A stretch of 64,000 nucleotides of DNA. Origin: JAEDHM01 sp964368645. GTDB lineage: Bacteria; Bacillota; Clostridia; Christensenellales; CAG-1252. Below, piece after piece: positions 40,320 through 48,471 of this stretch. A program made the position numbers and the translations under genes. Under the pieces are notes generated by a model, which was not told where the DNA came from, ran no database searches, and saw only the letters and a list, made by a program, of their open reading frames with translations. Within the stretch, counting starts at the first letter, position 1. Every line of letters begins with the position of its first letter. The stretch is taken from NCBI GenBank assembly GCA_964368645.1, contig CAYJBY010000002.1:121108-185107 (forward strand), read 5' to 3'.

Positions 40320-42569
40320 TTACGTCGTTAGAGGTCTTATCTTTTTTTTATCTTTTGAAGAATTACGACCGTACGGCTTTGTTTCCGAGCCGTTTCTTAC
40401 CGAGTTGCCTGTCTTGCGGCTGTTTGTTCCGTAATCGGTTCTGCCCCTCGTATTAGGTGCGCCGCTTTGTCCGCTGCCTCTTGCTCCGTTCTTTCCGTTC
40501 ACGCTTTCACTGCGGTTTTTCGGCGATGATGAGAATCTTGCGCCGCTTTCCTTTGCGGCTGTTTTCCCCGTCGTACGTCCGTTTTCGCCCGAAAAATCCT
40601 TTTTACCGTTACGGTTATACTTTCCAGAGCCGTCCTTATTGCCGTACTCCTGCGCCGTATTCCTTTCGGAGTGCTTATCATACGCGCCGTTACGCCTTAC
40701 GTCCTTGGTCTTATCCGAGGAGCTATCGTTGCCCTCTTTAGGCCTACGGTTAACCGCCTGCCCTGTCTTCGGCAGTCTATCGGGAACAATAAGACATTCC
40801 TTACCGTAACCTATCAAATCCTCTCTGCCACTGCGGATTAATGCGTCCATAACCTTTTGACGGTTTTCCGGACGGCGATATTGCAAAAGCGCACGTTGGA
40901 GAGCCTTTTCCCCTCTGGTGCGCGGAACGTAAACCTCCTCTCCGCTGTCGGGATCGATACCCGTATAATACATACAGGTTGACTTTGTGGACGGCGTGGG
41001 ATAAAAGTCCTGCACCTGCTCCGGCATATAATTGATGGATTTCAGGTATTCCGCAAGTTTGACTGCGTCGGCAAGAGTACAGCCGGGGTGTGAGGATATA
41101 AGATAGGGTACTAAAAACTGTTCCATACCTATCTTTTTTGTGTAATCGTCAAATCTCTTTTTGAACGCCAGATACTCCGCAAACGGCGGCTTGTTCATCA
41201 GCTTAAGAACGCTGTCAACACAATGCTCAGGCGCAACCTTCAGCTGGCCGCTTACGTGATACTTTACCAGTTCCTTAAAAAAGTCTTCCCTTTCGTCGCA
41301 CATTAGGTAATCGAAACGGATTCCCGAGCGAATAAATACCTTTTTAACGCCGTCGATTTGTCTTAACGCACGAAGTATATCCACGTATTCCCTGTGGTCG
41401 ATTCTAAGGTTTGCGCACCGCTCGTAGCCTATGCAGTTTCTGTCCTTACAGGCACCGCATTTTTCCTGCTTTGCACAGGCTGGATCGCGAAAATTAGCCG
41501 TAGGGCCGCCTACGTCGTGGATATAACCCTTGAAATCGGGTTCAGTCACAAACTTTTGCGCTTCCTCAACAATGGACTCTTTGCTCCTTTTCTGTACGAT
41601 ACGCCCTTGATTATAGGTCAACGCGCAATAGGAACAGCCGCCGAAACAGCCGCGCACCGAGGTTATACTGAATTTCACTTCCGAAAGCGCAGGAACCCCC
41701 TCCTTGTAGGACGGGTGCCAAGCACGCATATACGGCAGTGCGTAAACTCTGTCTAAGTCAGGAGGCGTCATCGGCAGAGAACCTTGATTCTGTATAACGT
41801 AACCGCCGCCGTGCTTTTGGACTACGGTTTTGCCGTTAAGCGGATCGGCGTTACGGTGCTGTACGTTAAATGCCTTGACGTACATTTTTTTATCCTCGCA
41901 GACCTCCTCGAAGGTAGGGCAAAAGGATACCGTTCCGTCTGTAAAACGCTCCTTCATTTTCGTTGAAAGTTTTTCAAAGGAGGGAACGTAATACGCAGTT
42001 CCCCTAACGTCCTTGATTCCCGAAAGAGGTATGCCCTTATGGACAAGCGCGAGAATCTCCCTCATAGTGCGCTCCCCCATACCGAACATTAAAAGGTCAG
42101 CCTTACTGTCAATAAGTATGGACGGCATAACCTTGTCAGCCCAGTAATCGTAATGAGCGAAACGTCTTAGACTGGCTTCTATTCCGCCGATTAGGACGGG
42201 AACGCCTGCAAAAAGCCGTTTCAGTGCGCGAGAATAAACGGTAACAGCTCTGTCAGGTCTTAAGCCTGCCTTACCGCCGGGACTGTATTCGTCACGGTCG
42301 CGGCGAATCTTCGCAACGGTATAGTTATCCACCATACTGTCAACTACGCCGCCCGACACCAAAAAACCGTACTTCGGACAGCCCAAACGCATATAATCAG
42401 CGTCCTTTTGCGGCTGAGGAATAATACCGATGGTAAATCCCTCGTCCTCCACGATACGGGAAATAATCGCGTGTCCGAAAGACGGGTGATCGACGTACGC
42501 ATCGGCGGATATCATAACGAAGTCAAAGACCTCGTCCTCGTTCTCTCTTGTAATAGGTAAAAAAGGCAT
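40320..42569 (-). CDS. YgiQ-family radical SAM protein
   Basis: This 749-residue protein belongs to the uncharacterised YgiQ family. An N-terminal domain (about 1-290) has GPRG-type motifs such as GGIEASLRRFAHYDYW. The radical SAM core has the CxxxCxxC cluster in SVRGCFGGCSYCALTYNQG (about residue 310). A third Cys-rich patch, CAKQEKCGACKDRNC, follows. The last ~125 residues are a disordered Gly/Ser/Asn/Lys/Arg-rich tail (RTDYGTNSRKTGNSVRNGSE). The reaction is unknown, although RNA or protein modification is often suspected. AAAGGAG precedes the ATG. Confidence 0.9.
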   Translation of the reverse strand: MPFLPITRENEDEVFDFVMISADAYVDHPSFGHAIISRIVEDEGFTIGIIPQPQKDADYMRLGCPKYGFLVSGGVVDSMVDNYTVAKIRRDRDEYSPGGKAGLRPDRAVTVYSRALKRLFAGVPVLIGGIEASLRRFAHYDYWADKVMPSILIDSKADLLMFGMGERTMREILALVHKGIPLSGIKDVRGTAYYVPSFEKLSTKMKERFTDGTVSFCPTFEEVCEDKKMYVKAFNVQHRNADPLNGKTVVQKHGGGYVIQNQGSLPMTPPDLDRVYALPYMRAWHPSYKEGVPALSEVKFSITSVRGCFGGCSYCALTYNQGRIVQKRSKESIVEEAQKFVTEPDFKGYIHDVGGPTANFRDPACAKQEKCGACKDRNCIGYERCANLRIDHREYVDILRALRQIDGVKKVFIRSGIRFDYLMCDEREDFFKELVKYHVSGQLKVAPEHCVDSVLKLMNKPPFAEYLAFKKRFDDYTKKIGMEQFLVPYLISSHPGCTLADAVKLAEYLKSINYMPEQVQDFYPTPSTKSTCMYYTGIDPDSGEEVYVPRTRGEKALQRALLQYRRPENRQKVMDALIRSGREDLIGYGKECLIVPDRLPKTGQAVNRRPKEGNDSSSDKTKDVRRNGAYDKHSERNTAQEYGNKDGSGKYNRNGKKDFSGENGRTTGKTAAKESGARFSSSPKNRSESVNGKNGARGSGQSGAPNTRGRTDYGTNSRKTGNSVRNGSETKPYGRNSSKDKKKIRPLTT

Positions 42570-42651
42570 AATAACTCCTTTTATCAGTGTAGCACCGCTT
42601 CGCTTTTAAGTCAAACGCTATTATCAACGCCCTTTCGCGGTAAAAACGAAA

Positions 42652-42697
42652 AACCGCTTTTCCGCAACGCCGTGGCGTTAAATCGGAAAAGCAGGTT
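42652..42697 (-). terminator. long pgi terminator hairpin
   Basis: GCTTTTCCG (42656-42664) pairs with CGGAAAAGC (42684-42692). An inner helix AACGCC/GGCGTT (42666-42671 and 42674-42679) and outer AACC/GGTT extend it. On the minus strand it is followed by TTTTTCGTTTTT. Confidence 0.8.
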
Positions 42698-42815
42698 CTG
42701 CGTACAATTACTAAGCCGCTACGGTATCCGCAAGGTACAAATACACCTAACGTATAGGACGGCCGAAATTTTGACAATATACCGTCTAACTTAATGACGG
42801 CTTGTAATCTGTCGG

Positions 42816-44237
42816 TTATTTAACCTCGATGATGTACTTATCCAGCTTTTGTTTAGCGGAGTTCAGCTCTGCCTTCTTAGCTTCAAAGCCCTGTCTGTCA
42901 AATAACGCGAAGGTTGCTTTTTTGCCTTCCTCAACGCCCGGCTGATTAAAGGTGTCGATATTCAGAAGAACTCCGCAGTATGCGGTTTCCAGCATAAAGA
43001 ACATCAACAGCTCGCCTATCGTATAGGCATTGACCTCGGGAAGATAAACCGTGTGGTTCATACGTCCTGCTTTGGTCAAAGCATACTCGGTGGCTTTGCG
43101 CTCGTTGGTAATCAGTAAGCCCATATCGTTGCCGCAGAGGAAATTAACGTCGGGATACTCGGGAAGTCCTTGAGGTATTATATATTGTCCTCTGTACTTG
43201 TCCACCGCAATAAAGGTAACAACCTTATCGAAAGGTCCTTCGGTGTAAAGCTGAATCTGGCTGTGCTGATCGGTAACGCCCAACGCCTTGACGGGAGTTT
43301 GACCTGCATAAACCGTCTTGCCGTCCAAGGATACCGCCTTGCCTAAGCTCTCGCCCCACAGCTGGCAATACCAGTCTGCCATATATTTAAGGCTGTCCGC
43401 ATAGGGCATCATAACGGAAATATTGCGTCCCTTGCCCATAGCTATATATTGAAGCACCGCCGCCATAAGAGGAGCGTTCTTGAAGGGATCTGCCTTATTG
43501 GAATTTTTGAACATATCCGCCGCGCCGTTAAGCATCTGCTTAATGTTAATACCAAGTACAGCCGCAGGTAAAAGTCCAACGGGACAAAGCTCGGAAAATC
43601 TGCCGCCTACGCCGTCAGGAATATAATAGGTCTTAAAGCCCTCCTGCTTTGCCAGTTTGATAAGATTGCCTTTTTTCGTATCCGTTGTGGCGATAACGTG
43701 GGAAACGTAATCCGCGCCAAGTTCCTTTTTAAGCAGCTCGGTTATAACCAAATACTGGCTCATTGTTTCGCTGGTAGCACCGGACTTAGTTATTACGTTA
43801 AACATTGTTTCCTTAACGTCTATAACGTCCAATAACGCCAACATTCTTTCGGGATCGACGTTGTCTTCCACGTAGAACTTAGGACCTCTGCGTTTTTTGG
43901 GAGGAAGCTCGTTATAATGCAGGTGGCATAAAGCCTGAAATACTGCGGTAGGACCTAATGCCGAACCGCCGATGCCCAATACCACGAAATTCTTAAAATT
44001 CTTGCGCACCGCTTTGGCGGTTGCAAGTATATCCTCAACGATTTCGCCCTGATTGAACGGCAAATCCGCCCAACCCATCCAGCCCTTGCCTGCGCCGTCT
44101 GCAACGGTCGTAAAAGCCTTTGCCGCAATGGTCTTGGCGTCCTTAAGTTCCTGAAGGGAAATACCATTTTCTCCGATAAAATCGGTGGTCATATTGTTGT
44201 AATCCAACCGAAGTCTGTTTTCTTGTTTGTTGAACAT
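42816..44237 (-). CDS. pgi: glucose-6-phosphate isomerase
   Basis: This 473-residue glycolytic enzyme interconverts glucose-6-phosphate and fructose-6-phosphate in the cytoplasm. FVVLGIGGSALGPTAVF (about 83-99) opens the first SIS domain. VITKSGATSETMSQYLV, GVGGRFSELCPVGLLPAA and DQHSQIQLYTEGP follow in order. Length fits the short bacterial Pgi class (about 450-475). AGGAGG precedes the ATG. It is 15 nt after the TIM-barrel gene. Confidence 0.96.
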   Translation of the reverse strand: MFNKQENRLRLDYNNMTTDFIGENGISLQELKDAKTIAAKAFTTVADGAGKGWMGWADLPFNQGEIVEDILATAKAVRKNFKNFVVLGIGGSALGPTAVFQALCHLHYNELPPKKRRGPKFYVEDNVDPERMLALLDVIDVKETMFNVITKSGATSETMSQYLVITELLKKELGADYVSHVIATTDTKKGNLIKLAKQEGFKTYYIPDGVGGRFSELCPVGLLPAAVLGINIKQMLNGAADMFKNSNKADPFKNAPLMAAVLQYIAMGKGRNISVMMPYADSLKYMADWYCQLWGESLGKAVSLDGKTVYAGQTPVKALGVTDQHSQIQLYTEGPFDKVVTFIAVDKYRGQYIIPQGLPEYPDVNFLCGNDMGLLITNERKATEYALTKAGRMNHTVYLPEVNAYTIGELLMFFMLETAYCGVLLNIDTFNQPGVEEGKKATFALFDRQGFEAKKAELNSAKQKLDKYIIEVK

Positions 44238-44252
44238 ATCAATCCTCCTGAT

Positions 44253-45056
44253 TTATCTATTGGCACGATACGCGATCTCTTTAAGAAAATCCACGCTTGC
44301 CTTTAAGTCTTCTAAGTCGGCGTAATCCGAGCTGTAAAGCTCAATAATTGCCGGTACGTCTATGCCCTCGGCGTTAATCTCGCTGAATAACCTGTAGTAA
44401 TCGAAATTGCCCTTGCCCGGCGCACAAAGCTGCCCCGTAGCCGTAATATCGCTTACGTGAACGGTTGAAAGGCTCTTGCCCATCGCCTTAAGATAATCGA
44501 AAGCGGATATACCCGAGCGGTACGCCTGTTTGATATCCAAGGTCGCCCGAAGGTTAGGCGCGAGCTGTAAAGCCATAGGAAAAAAGTCCGGAAAATTATA
44601 ATACGCCCAATACACGTTCTCATAGCTTAACGACATACCGTACTCGGCGGCTATAGCGGTAAGCCTGCGGCAATTAGAGCCGACTCTGTCGATATTGAGC
44701 TTGTATTCGTCACGTTTTAAGATACTGGGGCCGTGAAAGGTGTAAAACCTCGCGCCGAGCTTACGCCCGGCACTGCAAACCTTACGGAACAAAACCTCGG
44801 CGTCGCCTCTGGTGCGGTCGCTGATATTAAATAGTTCCGGCTCGTAGTGGTTGTTAAGCGAATGAACGGAATGAACGCAAAGAGCTTTCCCCTTACGCTC
44901 TAAAAGCAAGTCGGAAAAGCTCTCCTCGTATTCGCAAAACGTGCTGAGGAATACCTCGCACCTATCCACACCCAAGCTTTCTATTACCGAAAGCGCGTCC
45001 TCATTGTGGATTTTCGGGAAAAACGTGGCGGTTGAAACGCCGATTGCAATGCTCAT
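44253..45056 (-). CDS. sugar phosphate isomerase/epimerase-like TIM-barrel protein
   Basis: This 267-residue protein is of the xylose-isomerase-like / endonuclease IV-like fold. Metal-site-like motifs include CVHSVHSLNNHYEPELF, FYTFHGPSI, MSLSYENVYWAYYN, LRATLDIKQAY, LSTVHVSDI and VPAIIELYS. Specific substrate is not evident; family members act on sugars, inositols or hydroxypyruvate. It sits between hpf (1-nt overlap) and pgi, compatible with a carbohydrate role. Confidence 0.85.
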   Translation of the reverse strand: MSIAIGVSTATFFPKIHNEDALSVIESLGVDRCEVFLSTFCEYEESFSDLLLERKGKALCVHSVHSLNNHYEPELFNISDRTRGDAEVLFRKVCSAGRKLGARFYTFHGPSILKRDEYKLNIDRVGSNCRRLTAIAAEYGMSLSYENVYWAYYNFPDFFPMALQLAPNLRATLDIKQAYRSGISAFDYLKAMGKSLSTVHVSDITATGQLCAPGKGNFDYYRLFSEINAEGIDVPAIIELYSSDYADLEDLKASVDFLKEIAYRANR

Positions 45057-45577
45057 TAATAGGTCACTTCGATAATACCGACGTCACCGTCCGCTCTCTT
45101 GTACGCTACGTTGACAAGGTTGTCCGAAGCATTAAGGAATATGTAAAAGGAATTATCCACAAGCTCAAGCTGCAACACGGCTTCCTCTTCGGTCATCGGG
45201 TGCAAATTAAACTTCTTTTTCTTGACGACAGAGGGTACTTCTTCCTCGGCTACGCTCTCCTCGTCCTTATAATCAAACGCACCCTCGCGGATTTTCTTCT
45301 CCAGCTTAGTGCGGTACTTACGCATCTGTCTTTCGACCTTGGGAACAATTACGTCTATATTGGAATACATATTGTCCGAGGTCTCTTCGCATCTGATAAT
45401 GGAATCGCCGAAGGCAATGGTAAGCTCCATCTTGAATTTACCGTGTTCCTCCTTGCAAACCACCTTGGCTATTATCTCGTCACCAAAATATCTGTCGAGT
45501 CTGCTTGCCTTTTTGACGATAATGCTCTCTAGCTTGTCGCTGACCTGATACTTTTTTCCTGAAATTTCAATACGCAT
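45056..45577 (-). CDS. hpf: ribosome hibernation promoting factor, long form
   Basis: This 173-residue protein dimerises inactive 70S ribosomes into 100S particles. The N-terminal RaiA-like domain (about 1-100) begins MRIEISGKKYQVSDKL and includes KFKMELTIAFGDSIIRCEE. After a charged linker (about 105-120) the C-terminal HPF dimerisation domain has KKKFNLHPMTEEEAVLQLEL and FYIFLNASDNLVNVAYKR. GGAGG lies before the ATG. A TATAAT and a GC-rich hairpin occur in its leader. Confidence 0.95.
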   Translation of the reverse strand: MRIEISGKKYQVSDKLESIIVKKASRLDRYFGDEIIAKVVCKEEHGKFKMELTIAFGDSIIRCEETSDNMYSNIDVIVPKVERQMRKYRTKLEKKIREGAFDYKDEESVAEEEVPSVVKKKKFNLHPMTEEEAVLQLELVDNSFYIFLNASDNLVNVAYKRADGDVGIIEVTY

Positions 45578-45681
45578 AGTTAGCCTCCTTTTTCCGCCGC
45601 CCTTTGGCGACAGATGTTATATTATTATACGACATTACAAGGCAAAAACCTTGTTAAAGCTCTTTTATGGTAAAAATATCC

Positions 45682-48144
45682 TTATTTTTTGTTGGCGGTT
45701 TTGGCAAAAAAGCATAGTTTTTCGTCCTTAAGCGCAATCTTTACCGAGTCGCCTATCTTTACCGCTCCCGTCAGTATCTTCTCCGAAAGCTCGTCCTCTA
45801 TCAGTTTTTGTATCGTTCGGCGAAGAGGTCTGGCTCCGTATTCCAGATTAGTGCCGCGTTTGATAACGTAAGCCTTTGCCTCCGGCGTAAGCACAAGACC
45901 GATTTTCCTTTCCGCAAGTTTGCGTGTAAGGCTGTTGAACATTATATCGGCGATACCCTTAATGTCCTCGTCCGTCAGCGGATGGAAAATAATAATATCG
46001 TCTATACGGTTGATAAATTCGGGCTTCATCGTCCGCTTTAAGGCGGCGATTTGCTTTTCCTTCATCTCCTCGTAGGACGCGCCGTCATCATCTCCGAAAC
46101 CCAGCTTTGCCTTGCGCTTAATCTCGTCTGCTCCTATATTGGAGGTCATAATAATCACCGTATCCTTAAAACTGACTACCTTGCCGTGACTGTCAGTCAG
46201 TCTGCCGTCGTCTAGGATTTGCAGTAAAAGGTTGAATACGTCGGGATTTGCTTTTTCGATTTCGTCGAAAAGCACAACGGAATTTTTGTTGCGGTGAACC
46301 TTTTCGGTAAGCTGTCCGCCCTCATCGTAGCCCACGTAGCCCGGAGCGGAGCCTGTCAGCTTGCTTACGCTCAGCTTGTCCATATATTCGCTCATATCAA
46401 AACGAATCAGTTTGTTCTCGTTCTCGAACATAACCTCTGCCAGAGCCTTGGACAACTCGGTTTTGCCTACGCCCGTAGGACCTAAGAAGATAAAGCTTCC
46501 GATGGGCTTATTCACGTCCTTTAAGCCTGCTCTGGCCCTACGTATGGCGTGTGCCACAGCGGAAACCGCTTCCTTTTGTCCGACCACTCTCTTGCCCAGA
46601 GTATCTTCTAAGCGCAAAAGCTTTTCCGCCTCGGTTTCGGTCAGCTTAGTTACCTGAATACCCGTCCACTGCGATACGATTTCGGCTATTTCTGCACTCC
46701 CTATCGTAAGCTTTGCGGAATTAACAGAGCTGTTCCACTCCCTTCTGTCGTTGAGAATACGGCTTTCCAGCTCGTCACGCTGTTTTTTCAAGGACGCGGC
46801 TTTTTCGTAATTCTCAAAAAGGGTGGCGTTCTTTAATTCCAACTGGATTTTTTTCTGCTTTTCTTCCAATTCTCTTACGTCGGTAGGCGCGGTTGCCGAC
46901 TTCATACGCTTGCGGCTTGCCGCCTCGTCGATTAGGTCTATCGCCTTGTCGGGTAAGAATCTATCCGTAATATAACGATCGGAATACACCGCCGCCGCGT
47001 TGATTGCGTCGTCGGTAATCTCGACCTTGTGATGTTCCTCATAACGTCCGCGCAAGCCCTTGAGTATGGTTATCGTATCGCTGACGGAGGGCGGTTCCAC
47101 GGTTATAGGCTGAAAACGGCGTTCCAACGCGCTGTCCTGCTCTATATATTTGCGGTATTCGTCCAAGGTCGTTGCGCCTATAGTCTGGAACTCTCCTCTT
47201 GCCAGCATAGGCTTGAGTATATTAGCCGCGTCCATCGCACCCTCGCTGGTGGAGCCTGCCTTAACTATAGTGTGGATTTCGTCAATAAAAACAATAATAT
47301 TGCCTGCTTGCCTGATGTTGTCTATCGCGCTCTTAAATTTTTCCTCAAAATCACCCCTGTACTTAGTACCTGCCACAATGTTGCTCATATCAAGCACGAA
47401 AATACGCTTGTTTTTCAGTGTTTCGGGAACCTTGCCCTCTACGATAGCCTGTGCCAAGCCCTCTACAACCGCAGTTTTGCCTACGCCTGCTTCGCCAACT
47501 AAGACGGGATTGTTCTTCGTACGGCGAGAAAGAATCTGAATGATACGCTCTATCTCGGTAGTCCTGCCGATAACGGGATCCAATTTGCCTAAACGCGCCT
47601 TCTCCGTCAAGTCCTCGCCCAGCTTTGCAAGGCTGTCGGGCGTGCCGTCGTAATCGTCGGAGTCGCCCCCGTTACGATAACCGTCCTGACCGCCGAAACC
47701 GCCGTAAAGAGTCTCTTCCTCATTAAAGGTTTTACTGCGCGTGCAAGCCGCCGCCATTAGACTGGAATAAATACCTCTTAAATTCTTACACCTTTCGGAT
47801 AAATACTCGGTTGCGCCGCAGTTAAGCTCAAGCAACGCCAAAAAGATATGCACCACGTCCGGCTTTCTGTAACCGGTGGACACCGCAAGCTCTTCCGCTC
47901 GTTTCAAGGATTTGTAGGAATTGGGAGTAAACCTAACGGCGCCCGTGGCGGCGTCCTTTGTCATAAACGCCTCCAGCTTGTCCGCGGTTACGTTAAGCGT
48001 CAGCATAAACGCGCTGACCTCGTTATCTCCGCGCAAAACACCGGCGAGTAAATGTTCCGTGCCCAACGTGCCGCCACTGCCGATAGCTAACCTTTCGGCG
48101 TATGCTATAACACGTCTTGCCTCGTCGGAAAAGTTCTCAAACAT
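45682..48144 (-). CDS. clpC: ClpC-type AAA+ chaperone ATPase
   Basis: This 820-residue Hsp100 unfoldase works with ClpP. A Clp-N double repeat (about 1-145) is followed by the first AAA+ module (VLVGEAGVGKTAVVEGLAQ, Walker B VFIDEIHTI). A UVR-like middle coiled region (about 410-470) precedes the second AAA+ module (FIFLGPTGVGKTELSKALAE). The ClpP-contact loop is near LGFGDDDG. The ATG at 48142-48144 follows TAAGGAGG, and a 17-residue upstream extension is rejected. The usual ctsR-mcsA-mcsB genes are absent, so it stands alone with a leader of about 210 nt. Confidence 0.95.
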   Translation of the reverse strand: MFENFSDEARRVIAYAERLAIGSGGTLGTEHLLAGVLRGDNEVSAFMLTLNVTADKLEAFMTKDAATGAVRFTPNSYKSLKRAEELAVSTGYRKPDVVHIFLALLELNCGATEYLSERCKNLRGIYSSLMAAACTRSKTFNEEETLYGGFGGQDGYRNGGDSDDYDGTPDSLAKLGEDLTEKARLGKLDPVIGRTTEIERIIQILSRRTKNNPVLVGEAGVGKTAVVEGLAQAIVEGKVPETLKNKRIFVLDMSNIVAGTKYRGDFEEKFKSAIDNIRQAGNIIVFIDEIHTIVKAGSTSEGAMDAANILKPMLARGEFQTIGATTLDEYRKYIEQDSALERRFQPITVEPPSVSDTITILKGLRGRYEEHHKVEITDDAINAAAVYSDRYITDRFLPDKAIDLIDEAASRKRMKSATAPTDVRELEEKQKKIQLELKNATLFENYEKAASLKKQRDELESRILNDRREWNSSVNSAKLTIGSAEIAEIVSQWTGIQVTKLTETEAEKLLRLEDTLGKRVVGQKEAVSAVAHAIRRARAGLKDVNKPIGSFIFLGPTGVGKTELSKALAEVMFENENKLIRFDMSEYMDKLSVSKLTGSAPGYVGYDEGGQLTEKVHRNKNSVVLFDEIEKANPDVFNLLLQILDDGRLTDSHGKVVSFKDTVIIMTSNIGADEIKRKAKLGFGDDDGASYEEMKEKQIAALKRTMKPEFINRIDDIIIFHPLTDEDIKGIADIMFNSLTRKLAERKIGLVLTPEAKAYVIKRGTNLEYGARPLRRTIQKLIEDELSEKILTGAVKIGDSVKIALKDEKLCFFAKTANKK

Positions 48145-48256
48145 CAGTCCTACCTCCTTACTATTCCGCCACGCGCCCGTCCCCGACGTCCGCAAGCGGA
48201 TAACCTGCCGCCGTTGCTTTACGGCAGGGAAAATACTTCCTGTTAAAAGAGCGTCA

Positions 48257-48297
48257 AGATTCGTAAACGAGCGTAAGTGTTGAATCCTTACTCGCTC
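48257..48297 (-). promoter_or_regulatory. possible pseudoknot in the clpC leader
   Basis: On the transcript, GAGC-GA-GTAAG (48297-48287) pairs with CTTAC-GCTC (48277-48269), leaving loop GATTCAACA. The loop start GGATTC (48287-48282) can pair with downstream GAATCT (48262-48257). This is a compact H-type pseudoknot by inspection, sharing one boundary base. Confidence 0.45.
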
Positions 48298-48363
48298 CCC
48301 TGTTCTTGAAACACGGCACAGAAAAACCTTTTTCCAGACCTCTTCTTGCCTGCCCTTTATTTT

Positions 48364-48392
48364 ATTATATAACTATTATGCGGTTTTAACAA
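48364..48392 (-). promoter_or_regulatory. clpC promoter
   Basis: On the minus strand TTGTTA (48392-48387), 17 nt, TATAAT (48369-48364). The leader to the ATG at 48144 would be about 210 nt. Confidence 0.75.
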
Positions 48393-48436
48393 GACTGCCG
48401 TTCCTCTTTTTTTTACGAACAGTACCGTTTTTTGTA

Positions 48437-48464
48437 TTGCAAGCGGTTTATTTTGGGTTATAAT
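48437..48464 (+). promoter_or_regulatory. leaderless-type promoter of dinB
   Basis: TTGCAA (48437-48442), 16 nt, TATAAT (48459-48464), seven bases, ATG at 48472. No Shine-Dalgarno and no clear LexA box (GAAC-N4-GTTC) are seen. Confidence 0.75.
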
Positions 48465-48471
48465 TGAAAAT

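Larger units (their letters stand above)
48145..48471. other. structured clpC leader and divergent clpC/dinB promoters
   Basis: About 210 nt of predicted clpC 5' untranslated region contains a possible H-type pseudoknot (48257-48297) and a hairpin CCTGCCG/CGGCAGG (48204-48228). The clpC promoter and then the dinB promoter follow. No CtsR box (direct heptads of GGTCAAA) is visible. Confidence 0.6.

Noticed and set aside
40457..40741. Plus-strand open frames opposite the ygiQ tail
   Set aside because: Arg/Pro-rich translations caused by the low-complexity tail of YgiQ on the other strand.
48145..48357. T-box or known riboswitch in the clpC leader
   Set aside because: No T-box sequence (GGTGGNACCGCG) and no terminator/antiterminator pair were found.
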